DNA of 64,000 nt from Polaromonas sp. (lineage in GTDB: Bacteria; Pseudomonadota; Gammaproteobacteria; Burkholderiales; Burkholderiaceae_C): assembly GCF_030689685.1 (NCBI RefSeq), contig NZ_JAUYEY010000015.1, positions 36,145 to 100,144 on the forward strand. Reading direction: 5' to 3'. Positions 18,738 to 26,453 of this stretch are shown here, in pieces. The notes under the pieces were generated by a model that had not been told where the DNA came from, searched no databases, and was given only the letters and a program-made list of their open reading frames with translations. The position numbers and the translations under genes are program-made. Positions within the stretch are counted from its first letter, which is position 1, and every line of letters starts with the position of its first letter.

Positions 18738-20417
18738 TTAGCTAGCAATGGACTCTACCAGTGCCTCGGCCAGATTGGCTTGGGTGGATTGGCTGGCGGT
18801 CAGGCGCTGGCGCAGGTCGGCGCATAGGCGGCGCAGGGAGGCTACGCGGGTCACGATGCGGGTTAATTCGTTCAGTGGCGGCACCGGGATGAGTAACGAA
18901 CTAAGAATTTCGAGGTTGATGTTTTTCTGAGCAGTAGCAGGAGCGAATGCAAGCAAGTCAGCTCTCGCGGTTTCCACGAACAGCAAAAAATACTCGACAT
19001 TGCCCATAGCAGTCGCAGGCACAAATCCTACGACGCTGTCCGGGAAGCAACTGTCGAATCCGAGGACAGCAGACTCCGCAATATTGGCTGCGATCGTGAT
19101 GCATAGCGTGCCCTTCGGCCACATTAGACTCTGCGCGAGACCAATGTCGCTGTAGTACGAGTGCACCTCCTGAACAATGCCCTTGGCGCGCGAAACCTCT
19201 CCCGTTTGAATGAGCGGGTATTTCGGTGGATTGAACAGGGAGGGATCGTTGCGTGGTCTGTGCTTGGACTTGCCTCGACCAAAGTCACCAAGCTCGGGGA
19301 ATCGCGCCCAACTCCAACCCCGCGGCAACGCAAACGGCTGCTCATCCTCCGCAATCGGCGGCAGGGGTTTGTCGCGTTTGATCTTGCCCTCGGCGATCAA
19401 CTTGTCTTTCTCAAGGCGGATTTTCTTGAGGAGTTCGCTGGCGGGTTGGTCTTGCGGGTCTTGGGGGACGAGCAGGCCGCGCACTGCGAGTTGGAGGATG
19501 GTTTGCTCCAAGGCGTCTACGGCTTCGGGGCGGTCTAGCAGCAGGTCGAAGTGGGTGGCGATGCGGTGCCAGTTGTCGGTCAGTTGCCCTGGCGTTTCGC
19601 TCTCCGTGAGGGCGCCCAGCAAGGTGCTGACGAGCTGGTCGTGCTGCGTGGCTTCGAGCTGGCCTTTGGCTTCGAGGGCGTCGCACAGGCGCATGAGTTC
19701 TTCGACGCGGGTGACGATGCGGGTTTGTTCTTTCGTTGGAGGGAGGGCAACAACGCCTTCAAAAAAATTTGCATCATTGATGGCTGGGTACGCAACGCCT
19801 ACAGCCTTGCTCGACACAAAGTCAGTGAATATGGCGCTCCTCAAGTAGTGCAGCAGATACTTTGAATGCAGCCCGCCATGAGGATGCATGATCGCAAAGG
19901 CAGTGCTTGCGATGGCCTTGGGTTCGTAGTCCTTTTCGACGACCGCAATATTCTTAAGGTACGGGCGGACGGTTGAATACAAAACGGTGCCGACGGCTAC
20001 ATTCTTTCTAGCTCGTGATGGTGCATCGACGGCCTCGACTATCTCGGCTGCGTCTTTAACAAAGCCTCCTTCGTTGTCAATCGCGGCAACATCAATGTAG
20101 GTAAATCTCTCGGCTGGTGCGCCTTGTCCGAGGTTGTGGGTAACTTCCGGCAAACGCACCCACTCCCACCCGCGCGGCAACCCAAACGGCTTCTCCTCCG
20201 CCGCAATCTCCGCCAACGGCTTGTCGCGCTTGATCTTCCCGTGGGCAATCAGCCGGTCTTTCTCCGCCCGAATCTTCTTCAGCAGCTCACTCGCGGACTC
20301 ATCCTTCGGGTCTTGCGGCACCAGCTTGCCTTGTACCGCCAGCGTCAAAATCAGCTCACGCAGGCGGGCCACGCCGCCGGGGGCGGTGGCCAATAAGTTC
20401 AAATTTGATAGCAACAT
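18738..20417 (-). CDS. hsdS: type I restriction-modification specificity subunit HsdS
   Basis: A 559 aa protein with two target-recognition domains, each preceded by a near-identical conserved block. The first spans about residues 16-85 (RELILTLAVQGKLVPQDPKD, ELLKKIRAEKDRLI, LPRGWEWVRLPE). The second starts about residue 305 (QTILQLAVRGLLVPQDPQDQ, ELLKKIRLEKDKLI, LPRGWSWARFPE). HsdS chooses the bipartite DNA target for HsdM and HsdR. The internal repeat, also visible at DNA level, is the usual route for half-site exchange. Only 6 bp separate it from darT downstream. Confidence 0.95.
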   Translation of the reverse strand: MLLSNLNLLATAPGGVARLRELILTLAVQGKLVPQDPKDESASELLKKIRAEKDRLIAHGKIKRDKPLAEIAAEEKPFGLPRGWEWVRLPEVTHNLGQGAPAERFTYIDVAAIDNEGGFVKDAAEIVEAVDAPSRARKNVAVGTVLYSTVRPYLKNIAVVEKDYEPKAIASTAFAIMHPHGGLHSKYLLHYLRSAIFTDFVSSKAVGVAYPAINDANFFEGVVALPPTKEQTRIVTRVEELMRLCDALEAKGQLEATQHDQLVSTLLGALTESETPGQLTDNWHRIATHFDLLLDRPEAVDALEQTILQLAVRGLLVPQDPQDQPASELLKKIRLEKDKLIAEGKIKRDKPLPPIAEDEQPFALPRGWSWARFPELGDFGRGKSKHRPRNDPSLFNPPKYPLIQTGEVSRAKGIVQEVHSYYSDIGLAQSLMWPKGTLCITIAANIAESAVLGFDSCFPDSVVGFVPATAMGNVEYFLLFVETARADLLAFAPATAQKNINLEILSSLLIPVPPLNELTRIVTRVASLRRLCADLRQRLTASQSTQANLAEALVESIAS

Positions 20418-20473
20418 GCGCAGGTTCTACGTGGGCCAGAGGCCAATTTGGCATATAAAAGTAGCGCAAAAAC

Positions 20474-20502
20474 TCAATTTGCCACGCTGTGTGGCAAATT
20501 GA
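20474..20502. promoter_or_regulatory. 11-bp perfect inverted repeat upstream of hsdS
   Basis: TCAATTTGCCA-CGCTGTG-TGGCAAATTGA has 11-bp perfect arms and lies 57 bp ahead of hsdS and 52 bp after the mqsA-like stop. It may be an operator or a hairpin that separates expression of the two genes. No gene is seen in 20418-20554. Confidence 0.5.
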
Positions 20503-20554
20503 ACTTGGCCTGGGGCAGGACCCCTGCCTGGTGTCCGCGCTGGAAGGTCGCTTG

Positions 20555-20953
20555 TTACGCCCGCACCTCGGCGAGCAGTTCCGGGTGGCGGTCCAGCACT
20601 TTGAGCAGTTTCACCAGCGCCAGCGGGGGCTTGGTTTTACCGGTCTCGTAACGCGAGAAGGCGTTGACGCCGCCGCCAAAGATTTCGGCAGCTTCGCGCT
20701 GGTCCAGGTCTAGCTTTTTTCGGATGTCGGTGATGAAACCTGGGGCGACAAAGGCGGCGTTGACCTGGCGTTGAAACACACCGATCCATTCGCTGTAGCG
20801 GTCGCCGTGCTCTCGGTCGAGAATGACCTCGCTGCACGCGGGGCAATGGTCGCCGGTGACTGCGGGAATGGTCGTGGTTTCGCCTTTGTAGGTGTAGGGC
20901 AGGTCACGGGTGTCGTGGATGAGTTCGGCGGCGCCGCATACGGGGCATTTCAT
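20555..20953 (-). CDS. MqsA-family zinc-finger antitoxin/regulator
   Basis: A 132 aa protein. The N-terminal zinc finger has CPVCG at residues 3-7 and a second CPAC near residues 37-40, the MqsA/YgiT pattern. The C-terminal Xre-type helix-turn-helix (KLDLDQREAAEIFGGGVNAFSRYETGKTKPP) binds DNA in this family. A strong Shine-Dalgarno (AAGGAG) precedes the ATG. No MqsR or other recognised toxin is adjacent; only a 35-codon frame lies between it and hsdM. It may now regulate the restriction operon in which it sits. Confidence 0.85.
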   Translation of the reverse strand: MKCPVCGAAELIHDTRDLPYTYKGETTTIPAVTGDHCPACSEVILDREHGDRYSEWIGVFQRQVNAAFVAPGFITDIRKKLDLDQREAAEIFGGGVNAFSRYETGKTKPPLALVKLLKVLDRHPELLAEVRA

Positions 20954-20954
20954 G

Positions 20955-21059
20955 TCATAGCTCCTTGAAGGAAACGATCAGCACATCGTCAACAACGGTC
21001 AATTTCAAATACACCGCAGCACCTTGCAATGCGGTCTTGATTTTTTCATGATTATTAAC
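20955..21059 (-). pseudogene. 35-codon frame upstream of mqsA-like gene, possible toxin remnant
   Basis: Between an in-frame TAG at 21060-21062 and a TGA at 20955-20957 the frame reads VNNHEKIKTALQGAAVYLKL, then TVVDDVLIVSFKEL. The sequence is protein-like (alternating hydrophobic strand pattern), ends 1 bp before the mqsA-like ATG and includes that gene's Shine-Dalgarno. There is no ATG in frame; a TTG would give 24 residues. MqsA-type antitoxins normally follow their toxin, so this may be the tail of a deleted one. I do not recognise the family. Confidence 0.35.
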
Positions 21060-21067
21060 CTACTTGG

Positions 21068-22540
21068 TTATTTTTTCAAATCACCCAAGGACTTCGCCAA
21101 TATTCCCTTCAGCTCATCGCGCAGGACCTGGGCCTCGCCTTGCAGCCGCGCGTAGTCGGCCAGCAGTTGCTCGGGGTCGTGGCTCACCGCGTCCACCGCG
21201 TGGGGATTCTTCTGATCGAGGTTGTAGCCCGCAGCCTTGATCTGGTCGATGCTGACTTTCCAAGCACGTTCGTTTTCCACGCGCCCTGCAAAGCCGTCGG
21301 CCTCGGTGCCCCACCAGGCTTTCTCGGCGTCGAATTCTTCGATGCGGATGGGCTTGGTCTTGTTGTAGTTTTTTACGCCCGGCGGGTAGGGATGTTCGTA
21401 GTACCAAACGTCTTTGGTCGGCGTGCCCTTGGTGAAGAACAGCAGGTTGGTCTTGATGCCGGTGTAGGGCGCAAACACGCCGTTGGGTAGGCGGACTATG
21501 GTGTGCAGGTTGCACTCATTCAGCAGTTGCTCTTTGATGCGGGTTTTGACGCCTTCGCCAAACAGGGTGCCGTCGGGCAAGACCAGCGCGGCGCGGCCGT
21601 GGGCTTTGAGGATGTGTTTGATGAGGACCAGAAACAGGTCTGCCGTTTCCTTGGTGCGCACGTCGCTGGGGTAGCCCTGCTCAATGCCCGGTTCTTCCAC
21701 GCCGCCAAAGGGCGGGTTGGTGAGCACCACGTCCACCCGCTCGGAAGGGGTGTAGTCACGCAGCGGGCGGGCCAGGGTGTTGCCGTGCACCACCTGGCTG
21801 GGCACCTCGATGCCGTGGAGCATGAGGTTGGTGACGCACAGCATGTGGGGCAATTGCTTTTTTTCCACACCGCCAATGCAGGCTTGCAGTACTGCCTCTT
21901 GCTCGGTGTTGTTGACTTGCTTGCGCATGTGCTCAATGGCGCAGACCAGAAAGCCGCCAGTGCCGGTGGCCGGGTCTAGCACCTTTTCGCCCAAGCGGGG
22001 ATTGACCATGTCCACCATGAACTGGGTGACGGCGCGCGGGGTGTAAAACTCGCCCGCGTTGCCGGCGCTTTGCAGGTCTTTGAGAATTTTCTCGTACAGG
22101 TCGTTGAACTGGTGGCGCTCGGCTTGGCGGTTGAAGTCGATGGCGTTGAGCTTGTTGATGACCTGGCGCAGCAGGTGGCCGCTTTTCATGTAGTTGTAGG
22201 CGTCTTCAAACACGCCGCGCACCACAAAGCCGCGCGGGTTGCGCTGGGCATCGCCGCGCAGGTTCTTCAGCGCGGTGAACAGCTCGTTGTTGACAAAGGC
22301 CAGCAAGGTGTCGCCTGTGATGCCTTCCGCGTTGGCCGCCCAGTTGCGCCAGCGCAGGGCCTCGGGGATGGGGCTGGTGTAGCTGTCGCGGGTGAGCTCC
22401 ATTTCTTCTTCCAGTGCGTCAAACACTTTGAGGAACAAGAGCCAGGTGAGTTGGGAGATGCGTTGGGCGTCGCCATCGACGCCGCTGTCTTGGCGCATCA
22501 CGTCCTGAATGGATTTGATGACGCTGGAAAGGTTGGACAT
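21068..22540 (-). CDS. hsdM: type I restriction-modification DNA methyltransferase HsdM
   Basis: A 490 aa N6-adenine methyltransferase. Residues 1-150 form the helical HsdM N-terminal domain. The SAM-binding motif I is DPATGTGGF at 189-197 and the catalytic motif IV is NPPF at 275-278. With HsdS it methylates the recognition site; with HsdR it forms the restriction complex. The C-terminus is a helical, Leu/Lys-rich region expected to contact HsdS. It is the second gene of the leftward hsdR-hsdM-(mqsA)-hsdS series. Confidence 0.97.
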   Translation of the reverse strand: MSNLSSVIKSIQDVMRQDSGVDGDAQRISQLTWLLFLKVFDALEEEMELTRDSYTSPIPEALRWRNWAANAEGITGDTLLAFVNNELFTALKNLRGDAQRNPRGFVVRGVFEDAYNYMKSGHLLRQVINKLNAIDFNRQAERHQFNDLYEKILKDLQSAGNAGEFYTPRAVTQFMVDMVNPRLGEKVLDPATGTGGFLVCAIEHMRKQVNNTEQEAVLQACIGGVEKKQLPHMLCVTNLMLHGIEVPSQVVHGNTLARPLRDYTPSERVDVVLTNPPFGGVEEPGIEQGYPSDVRTKETADLFLVLIKHILKAHGRAALVLPDGTLFGEGVKTRIKEQLLNECNLHTIVRLPNGVFAPYTGIKTNLLFFTKGTPTKDVWYYEHPYPPGVKNYNKTKPIRIEEFDAEKAWWGTEADGFAGRVENERAWKVSIDQIKAAGYNLDQKNPHAVDAVSHDPEQLLADYARLQGEAQVLRDELKGILAKSLGDLKK

Positions 22541-22567
22541 GCAGTTTGCTAGAGTTTTATGAACAGA

Positions 22568-22620
22568 ATGGGGCGCTAGCCCATGTGGAATATGCGCAAG
22601 CAGCTATCAATTACGTAGCG
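22568..22620 (-). repeat. dispersed GCTAT-stem repeat between hsdM and hsdR
   Basis: TAGCCCATGTGGAATATGCG then CAAGCAGCTATCAATTACGT and AGCG; the stem is GCTA...TAGC. The hsdR stop codon (22611-22613) lies inside the repeat, so the repeat supplies the end of hsdR. Confidence 0.75.
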
Positions 22621-25076
22621 CTTGTCGAGTACAACTCGCGTTCCAGGGTTTGCAGAGCATTCAGGTACTGGGGGCGACCGCCAAAGCTTTTGATGATCTC
22701 AAAGGGGCGGCCAATGTCGGTGAAGGGCTGCACGTTGAACACCGTGTCGGCTTCGATTGTGGCAATGCCTTCGTCGGCGTATTTGTCCAGCAGCGCGTCG
22801 ATGACTTTGCGGGCCACGGGGCCGTATTGGGTGAAGACGTTGCGCTTCTTGACGCGGCTGGCGCGCTCGCGCCGCGTCAGCGGGGGCATGTTGTAGGCGA
22901 CGTACAGCAGCAAGTCAAAGGGGTCGAGGTTTGTCAGGCCACTGTGGGCCAGTTCTTCGGCCAACGCTTCGATCAGCACACCCTGGCCCTCCAGCTCTTG
23001 CAGCAAAGCGGCCTTGCGGTCGGCGTCGTTCCAGGCTTGCAGAAACTTGTCGAGCGAGTCGTAATGTTTGGTGAGGTTGATGCGGGTGTAGTCGCGCAGG
23101 CTTTCGGTGATCAGCTGACCCTGCGCGTTGAGATATTGCACACGCTCCCGGGCCACGGCGACGGTGACCATGGCGCCGACGACGTACTTTTTGGGTTCGT
23201 CGCCGCCGGGGGCGAAGGGCCCCAATGGCGGCAGGTCGGCGGGCCTCGTTTCGCCCGGCGTACCAGGAGGCGCGTCTGGCGGCGCGATAGGTTGGCCGGC
23301 CTTGGGCTCGTAAATCTGTACCGGTTCGCCGTCAAAGTCCTTGTCGGCAAACAGTTCGGTGGCGCGCTTGAAGTCGAGGATGGTGAACCAGGTTTTGCCC
23401 AAATCCTCGCGCAAGCGGGTGCCACGGCCAATGATCTGCTTGAACAGCGTCATGGACTTGATGTTCTGGTCCAGCACGATGAGCTTGCAGGTTTGCGCGT
23501 CCACGCCGGTGCTCATCAGCTTGGAGGTGGTGGCGATGACTGGGTAGGGCTTTTCGGGGTCGATGAAGTTGTCCAGCTCACGCTTGCCTTCGGGGTTGTC
23601 ACCAGTGATCTGCACCACGTATTTGGGGTTGCTGGCGCAGATGTCGGCATTGGCGTTGGACAGCGCCTGGCGCATGCGGGCGGCGTGGTCTATGTCTTCG
23701 CAAAACACGATGGTTTTCGCGTAGCGGTCGGTGGCTTTGAGGTATTCAGTAATTTTGGCCGCCACGGCCTCGTCGCGTTTCTCCAGCACCAGCTTGCGGT
23801 TCATGTCGGCGCCGGTGTAGATACGGTCCTCAATCAGGGTGCCGTGTTTGTCCGTCATGCCTGCCGTGGGGCGCCAGCCAAAGGCGTCTTTGTCCAAATC
23901 GACGCGAATGACTTTGTAGGGCGCCAAGTAGCCGTCTTCAATGCCTTGCTTGAGGCTGTACGTGTAGAGGGGTGCGCCAAAGTAATCACTGTTGGAAATG
24001 TCTTTGGTTTCCTTGGGTGTGGCGGTCAGACCGACCTGGGTGGCACTGGCAAAGTAGGTGAGGATTTCACGCCACGCCGAGTCTTCGTCGGCGCTGCCGC
24101 GGTGGCACTCGTCCACCACGATCAAATCGAAAAAGTCCGGGCTGAACTGCTTGTAGATGTTCTGCTCTTCCTCGGTGCCGCTTACGGCCTGGTAGAGCGA
24201 GAGGTATATCTCGTAGCTCTTGTCCACCAGTTTGGTGGTTTTGTTGACGGCCAGCTCGACGTCTTCGACCGTCCCCTTGCCTTGCTCGTCCACCCGCTCA
24301 ATACCTTTGGCATTGGGGCTGAGTTTGGCCATGGCGCCCTTGAAGGGGCGAAAGTCATTGACCATGGTTTGGTCAATCAGGATGTTGCGGTCGGCCAGAA
24401 ACAGGATGCGCTTTTGGCCGCTGGGTTTGTCAGAGCGCCAAGGCGACTTCCAGAGCCTGTGAATGATCTGGAACGCGGTGTACGTTTTGCCGGTACCCGT
24501 CGCCATGACCAGCAGCACGCGGTTTTGCCCAGTAGCGATGGCCTCTACCGTGCGGTTGATGGCATTGAGCTGGTAATAGCGAGGGGACTTGGCAGGCGCA
24601 TAGTCAAACCCTGTCACGCGTTGCACTTCCGGCGTCCAGCCCTTCCAGGCGCAGTAGCGTGACCACAGCTCCTGGGGCGACGGAAACTGATCCAGCGTCA
24701 GGTTTTGCTCCAACACGCCCGAGGCCAGTGTGGCGTCGCGGAACACAAAACCGTCGCCATTGCTGGCAAAGCTGAAGGGCACGTCGAGAAGCTCTGCGTA
24801 CTTGATGGCCTGCTGCATGCCCGCCTGTACCGAGAGGCGAGATTTTTTGGCTTCGATGACAGCCAGCGGAATGTTCGGCTTGAGAAAAACGACAAAGTCT
24901 GCAAACAACACCGTGGACTGGTCGCGCTTGGCGGTTTTCCCGCGCACCACGACGCGCCCGGCACGCAGAGGATATTGCGCATAGATCTGATCGAGCGTGT
25001 GCCATCCGGCGTTGACGATGGCCGGTCGAATGTACTTATCGCTGATGTCGCTTTCGGAAAGCGATTTTTTGTCCAT
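22611..25076 (-). CDS. hsdR: type I restriction endonuclease subunit HsdR
   Basis: An 821 aa protein from the ATG at 25076 (MDKKSLSESDISDKYIRPAI). The nuclease domain has a PD-(D/E)xK-type end IEAKK at residues 74-78. The SF2 translocase has Walker A ATGTGKT at 192-198, DECH at 322-325, GLTATP, and the helicase C-terminal QIIGRGTRLREDLG. A Pro/Ala-rich linker (PPDAPPGTPGETRPADLPPL) precedes the C-terminal HsdR domain that docks on HsdM/HsdS. The length is at the short end for HsdR, as in the single-chain EcoEI-like group. Its last codons lie in a dispersed repeat. Confidence 0.96.
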   Translation of the reverse strand: MDKKSLSESDISDKYIRPAIVNAGWHTLDQIYAQYPLRAGRVVVRGKTAKRDQSTVLFADFVVFLKPNIPLAVIEAKKSRLSVQAGMQQAIKYAELLDVPFSFASNGDGFVFRDATLASGVLEQNLTLDQFPSPQELWSRYCAWKGWTPEVQRVTGFDYAPAKSPRYYQLNAINRTVEAIATGQNRVLLVMATGTGKTYTAFQIIHRLWKSPWRSDKPSGQKRILFLADRNILIDQTMVNDFRPFKGAMAKLSPNAKGIERVDEQGKGTVEDVELAVNKTTKLVDKSYEIYLSLYQAVSGTEEEQNIYKQFSPDFFDLIVVDECHRGSADEDSAWREILTYFASATQVGLTATPKETKDISNSDYFGAPLYTYSLKQGIEDGYLAPYKVIRVDLDKDAFGWRPTAGMTDKHGTLIEDRIYTGADMNRKLVLEKRDEAVAAKITEYLKATDRYAKTIVFCEDIDHAARMRQALSNANADICASNPKYVVQITGDNPEGKRELDNFIDPEKPYPVIATTSKLMSTGVDAQTCKLIVLDQNIKSMTLFKQIIGRGTRLREDLGKTWFTILDFKRATELFADKDFDGEPVQIYEPKAGQPIAPPDAPPGTPGETRPADLPPLGPFAPGGDEPKKYVVGAMVTVAVARERVQYLNAQGQLITESLRDYTRINLTKHYDSLDKFLQAWNDADRKAALLQELEGQGVLIEALAEELAHSGLTNLDPFDLLLYVAYNMPPLTRRERASRVKKRNVFTQYGPVARKVIDALLDKYADEGIATIEADTVFNVQPFTDIGRPFEIIKSFGGRPQYLNALQTLERELYSTSAT

Positions 25077-25199
25077 GCGGCCGGGGGCTCCCCCTGATTT
25101 GTTGTCAGAACCCCTATTCGGCATATCAGGAGTCAGTTGCGGTCGATTCTGCCATCCGAAACCCCTTTACGCCTCTGGTACTTACGCGGCGCACGTTGA

Positions 25200-25982
25200 T
25201 CAGGGCATAAACCTGAAATGGCGAGCATGCGCTGCCAGGAAAGCGGGGTCTGGCAAGAAGCGCTCGGGCAAACGGATGCGCTTGGAGTCGCAATCTATCA
25301 AGCTAGATTGAAGGAACGCATCGATTGGCCCCGTCTTGAGTGCGGGGGAGATACGCACCGTGTAGTCAGGCATCACGGTAATCAAGCCTTGGTCGTAGGC
25401 TCGGTCGTGTAGGGCCGAAAGGCAAAGGCCGTTTTGGGGGTTCAGACGGTTCTTGGCGTCTTCGCTCCACGGGACGATATGACTGGCGATAACCAACTTC
25501 TCGTGTTGTAGACCACTGATACAACAGGTTGCGTTGTAGCTTGTCAAGACTGATTTTCTAAAACGAGCCTGATTTACCCGCACTTGCACCACAGCGTTCC
25601 GAGTTCGACCTTCGGCAAACTCTTCCGGCTCGTCTTGCAGAAGCTCTTGGTCTGCCTGCACGCCGTTGCTGAGTGCGAGCGCGGCATACGCTTCGGCGGC
25701 TTCGGTAGCTACAGCGTCCCAATCTTGTTGCAGCGTAGCCCATAGCTCTCTGTCCTGATTGGTCGCACCGCTGAGTCCCGCACGCCCGCTCGCGACGATT
25801 TGAGGATCAAGGCTTGCAAAATTACCCAGCTTCATGGCGAGGGAGTCAGGTGTGCGACCCTCCCATTGGGCAAGCTGCTGAATTTCGGGAGCGCGCCTGT
25901 GCAGTCTTCCGAAGGGCAACAACGTGTAGAGATGAAATGCAGCAAGCGTGTGTTGCCTAGTCCATGTAACCGGTGTACTCAT
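25200..25982 (-). CDS. HNH endonuclease
   Basis: A 260 aa protein from the ATG at 25982 (MSTPVTWTRQHTLAAFHLYT). The C-terminal HNH motif reads CCISGLQHEKLVIASHIVPW, then NRLNPQNGLCLSALHDRAYD, with the expected His and Asn residues. The N-terminal 110 residues, WEGRTPDSLAMKLGNFASLDP and a helical stretch, match the DNA-recognition part of putative restriction HNH enzymes. It lies 123 bp upstream of hsdR on the same strand and probably belongs to the same defence locus. Whether it is a type IV-like or standalone nuclease is open. Confidence 0.85.
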   Translation of the reverse strand: MSTPVTWTRQHTLAAFHLYTLLPFGRLHRRAPEIQQLAQWEGRTPDSLAMKLGNFASLDPQIVASGRAGLSGATNQDRELWATLQQDWDAVATEAAEAYAALALSNGVQADQELLQDEPEEFAEGRTRNAVVQVRVNQARFRKSVLTSYNATCCISGLQHEKLVIASHIVPWSEDAKNRLNPQNGLCLSALHDRAYDQGLITVMPDYTVRISPALKTGPIDAFLQSSLIDCDSKRIRLPERFLPDPAFLAAHARHFRFMP

Positions 25983-26048
25983 CTCCGTCCTTTGGTGTTT
26001 TGCCAACCACACAGCGAGAGCAGCTTGTTTCCGTAGATTAAGCAACGG

Positions 26049-26104
26049 AATCGGCCGTCAGCCCTTTCCGCACATGCGCAAGCAGCTACTATTTTGGTAG
26101 CAAC
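26049..26104 (-). repeat. dispersed GCTAT-stem repeat at the end of the ridA pseudogene
   Basis: GGCCGTCAGCCCTTTCCGCA then CATGCGCAAGCAGCTACTAT and TTTGGTAGC. The stem is GCTAC-TATTTTG-GTAGC. It lies between the HNH gene start and the ridA remnant and supplies the remnant's stop codon (TAG at 26089-26091). Confidence 0.75.
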
Positions 26105-26428
26105 TCAACCACCCCCACCGCCTCCACCTCAATCAAAAATCCGTAGTGCAACAGCGGCACAGGCACCACCGCCCGCGCTGGCGGCGCGGCGCCTGCCCAT
26201 TGTTGGTAGATGTGGTTAAACGCTGGCCACTGCGCAATGTCTGTCACGTACACCCGCACCTGCACCAGCTAGGCCACGCTGCTGCCGACCGCCTCCAGCG
26301 CGGCTTGCACGTTGGCAAGTACTTGTTTGGCCTGGTCTTCAAAACTGGCCTGAGATGAAGACGACGGCGTGGCTGTAGTGGCCGCCGGGTGGGGCCATGG
26401 TATCGGGGTTGATGCGCTTGATCGTCAT
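26089..26428 (-). pseudogene. RidA-family (YjgF) imine deaminase pseudogene
   Basis: The start at 26428 reads MTIKRINPDTMAPPGGHYSH, then AVVFISGQF and a TGA. A frame change restores LKTRPNKYL-like and then VGSSVA, a TAG, and LVQVRVYVTDIAQWPAFNHI with the RidA C-terminal PARAVVPVPLLHYGFLIEVE. At least one frameshift or deletion (the centre, around GQL-P-D, is missing) and one nonsense codon separate the parts. Intact RidA hydrolyses reactive enamine/imine intermediates. It lies just downstream of the PLP enzyme gene on the same strand, a sensible old pairing because PLP enzymes can release such intermediates. Confidence 0.8.
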
Positions 26429-26453
26429 GACAAATTACAGCCGCTACCAGCCG

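Noticed and set aside
22650..24662. A 670-codon rightward open frame opposite hsdR
   Set aside because: Antisense shadow; the leftward frame carries all HsdR motifs.
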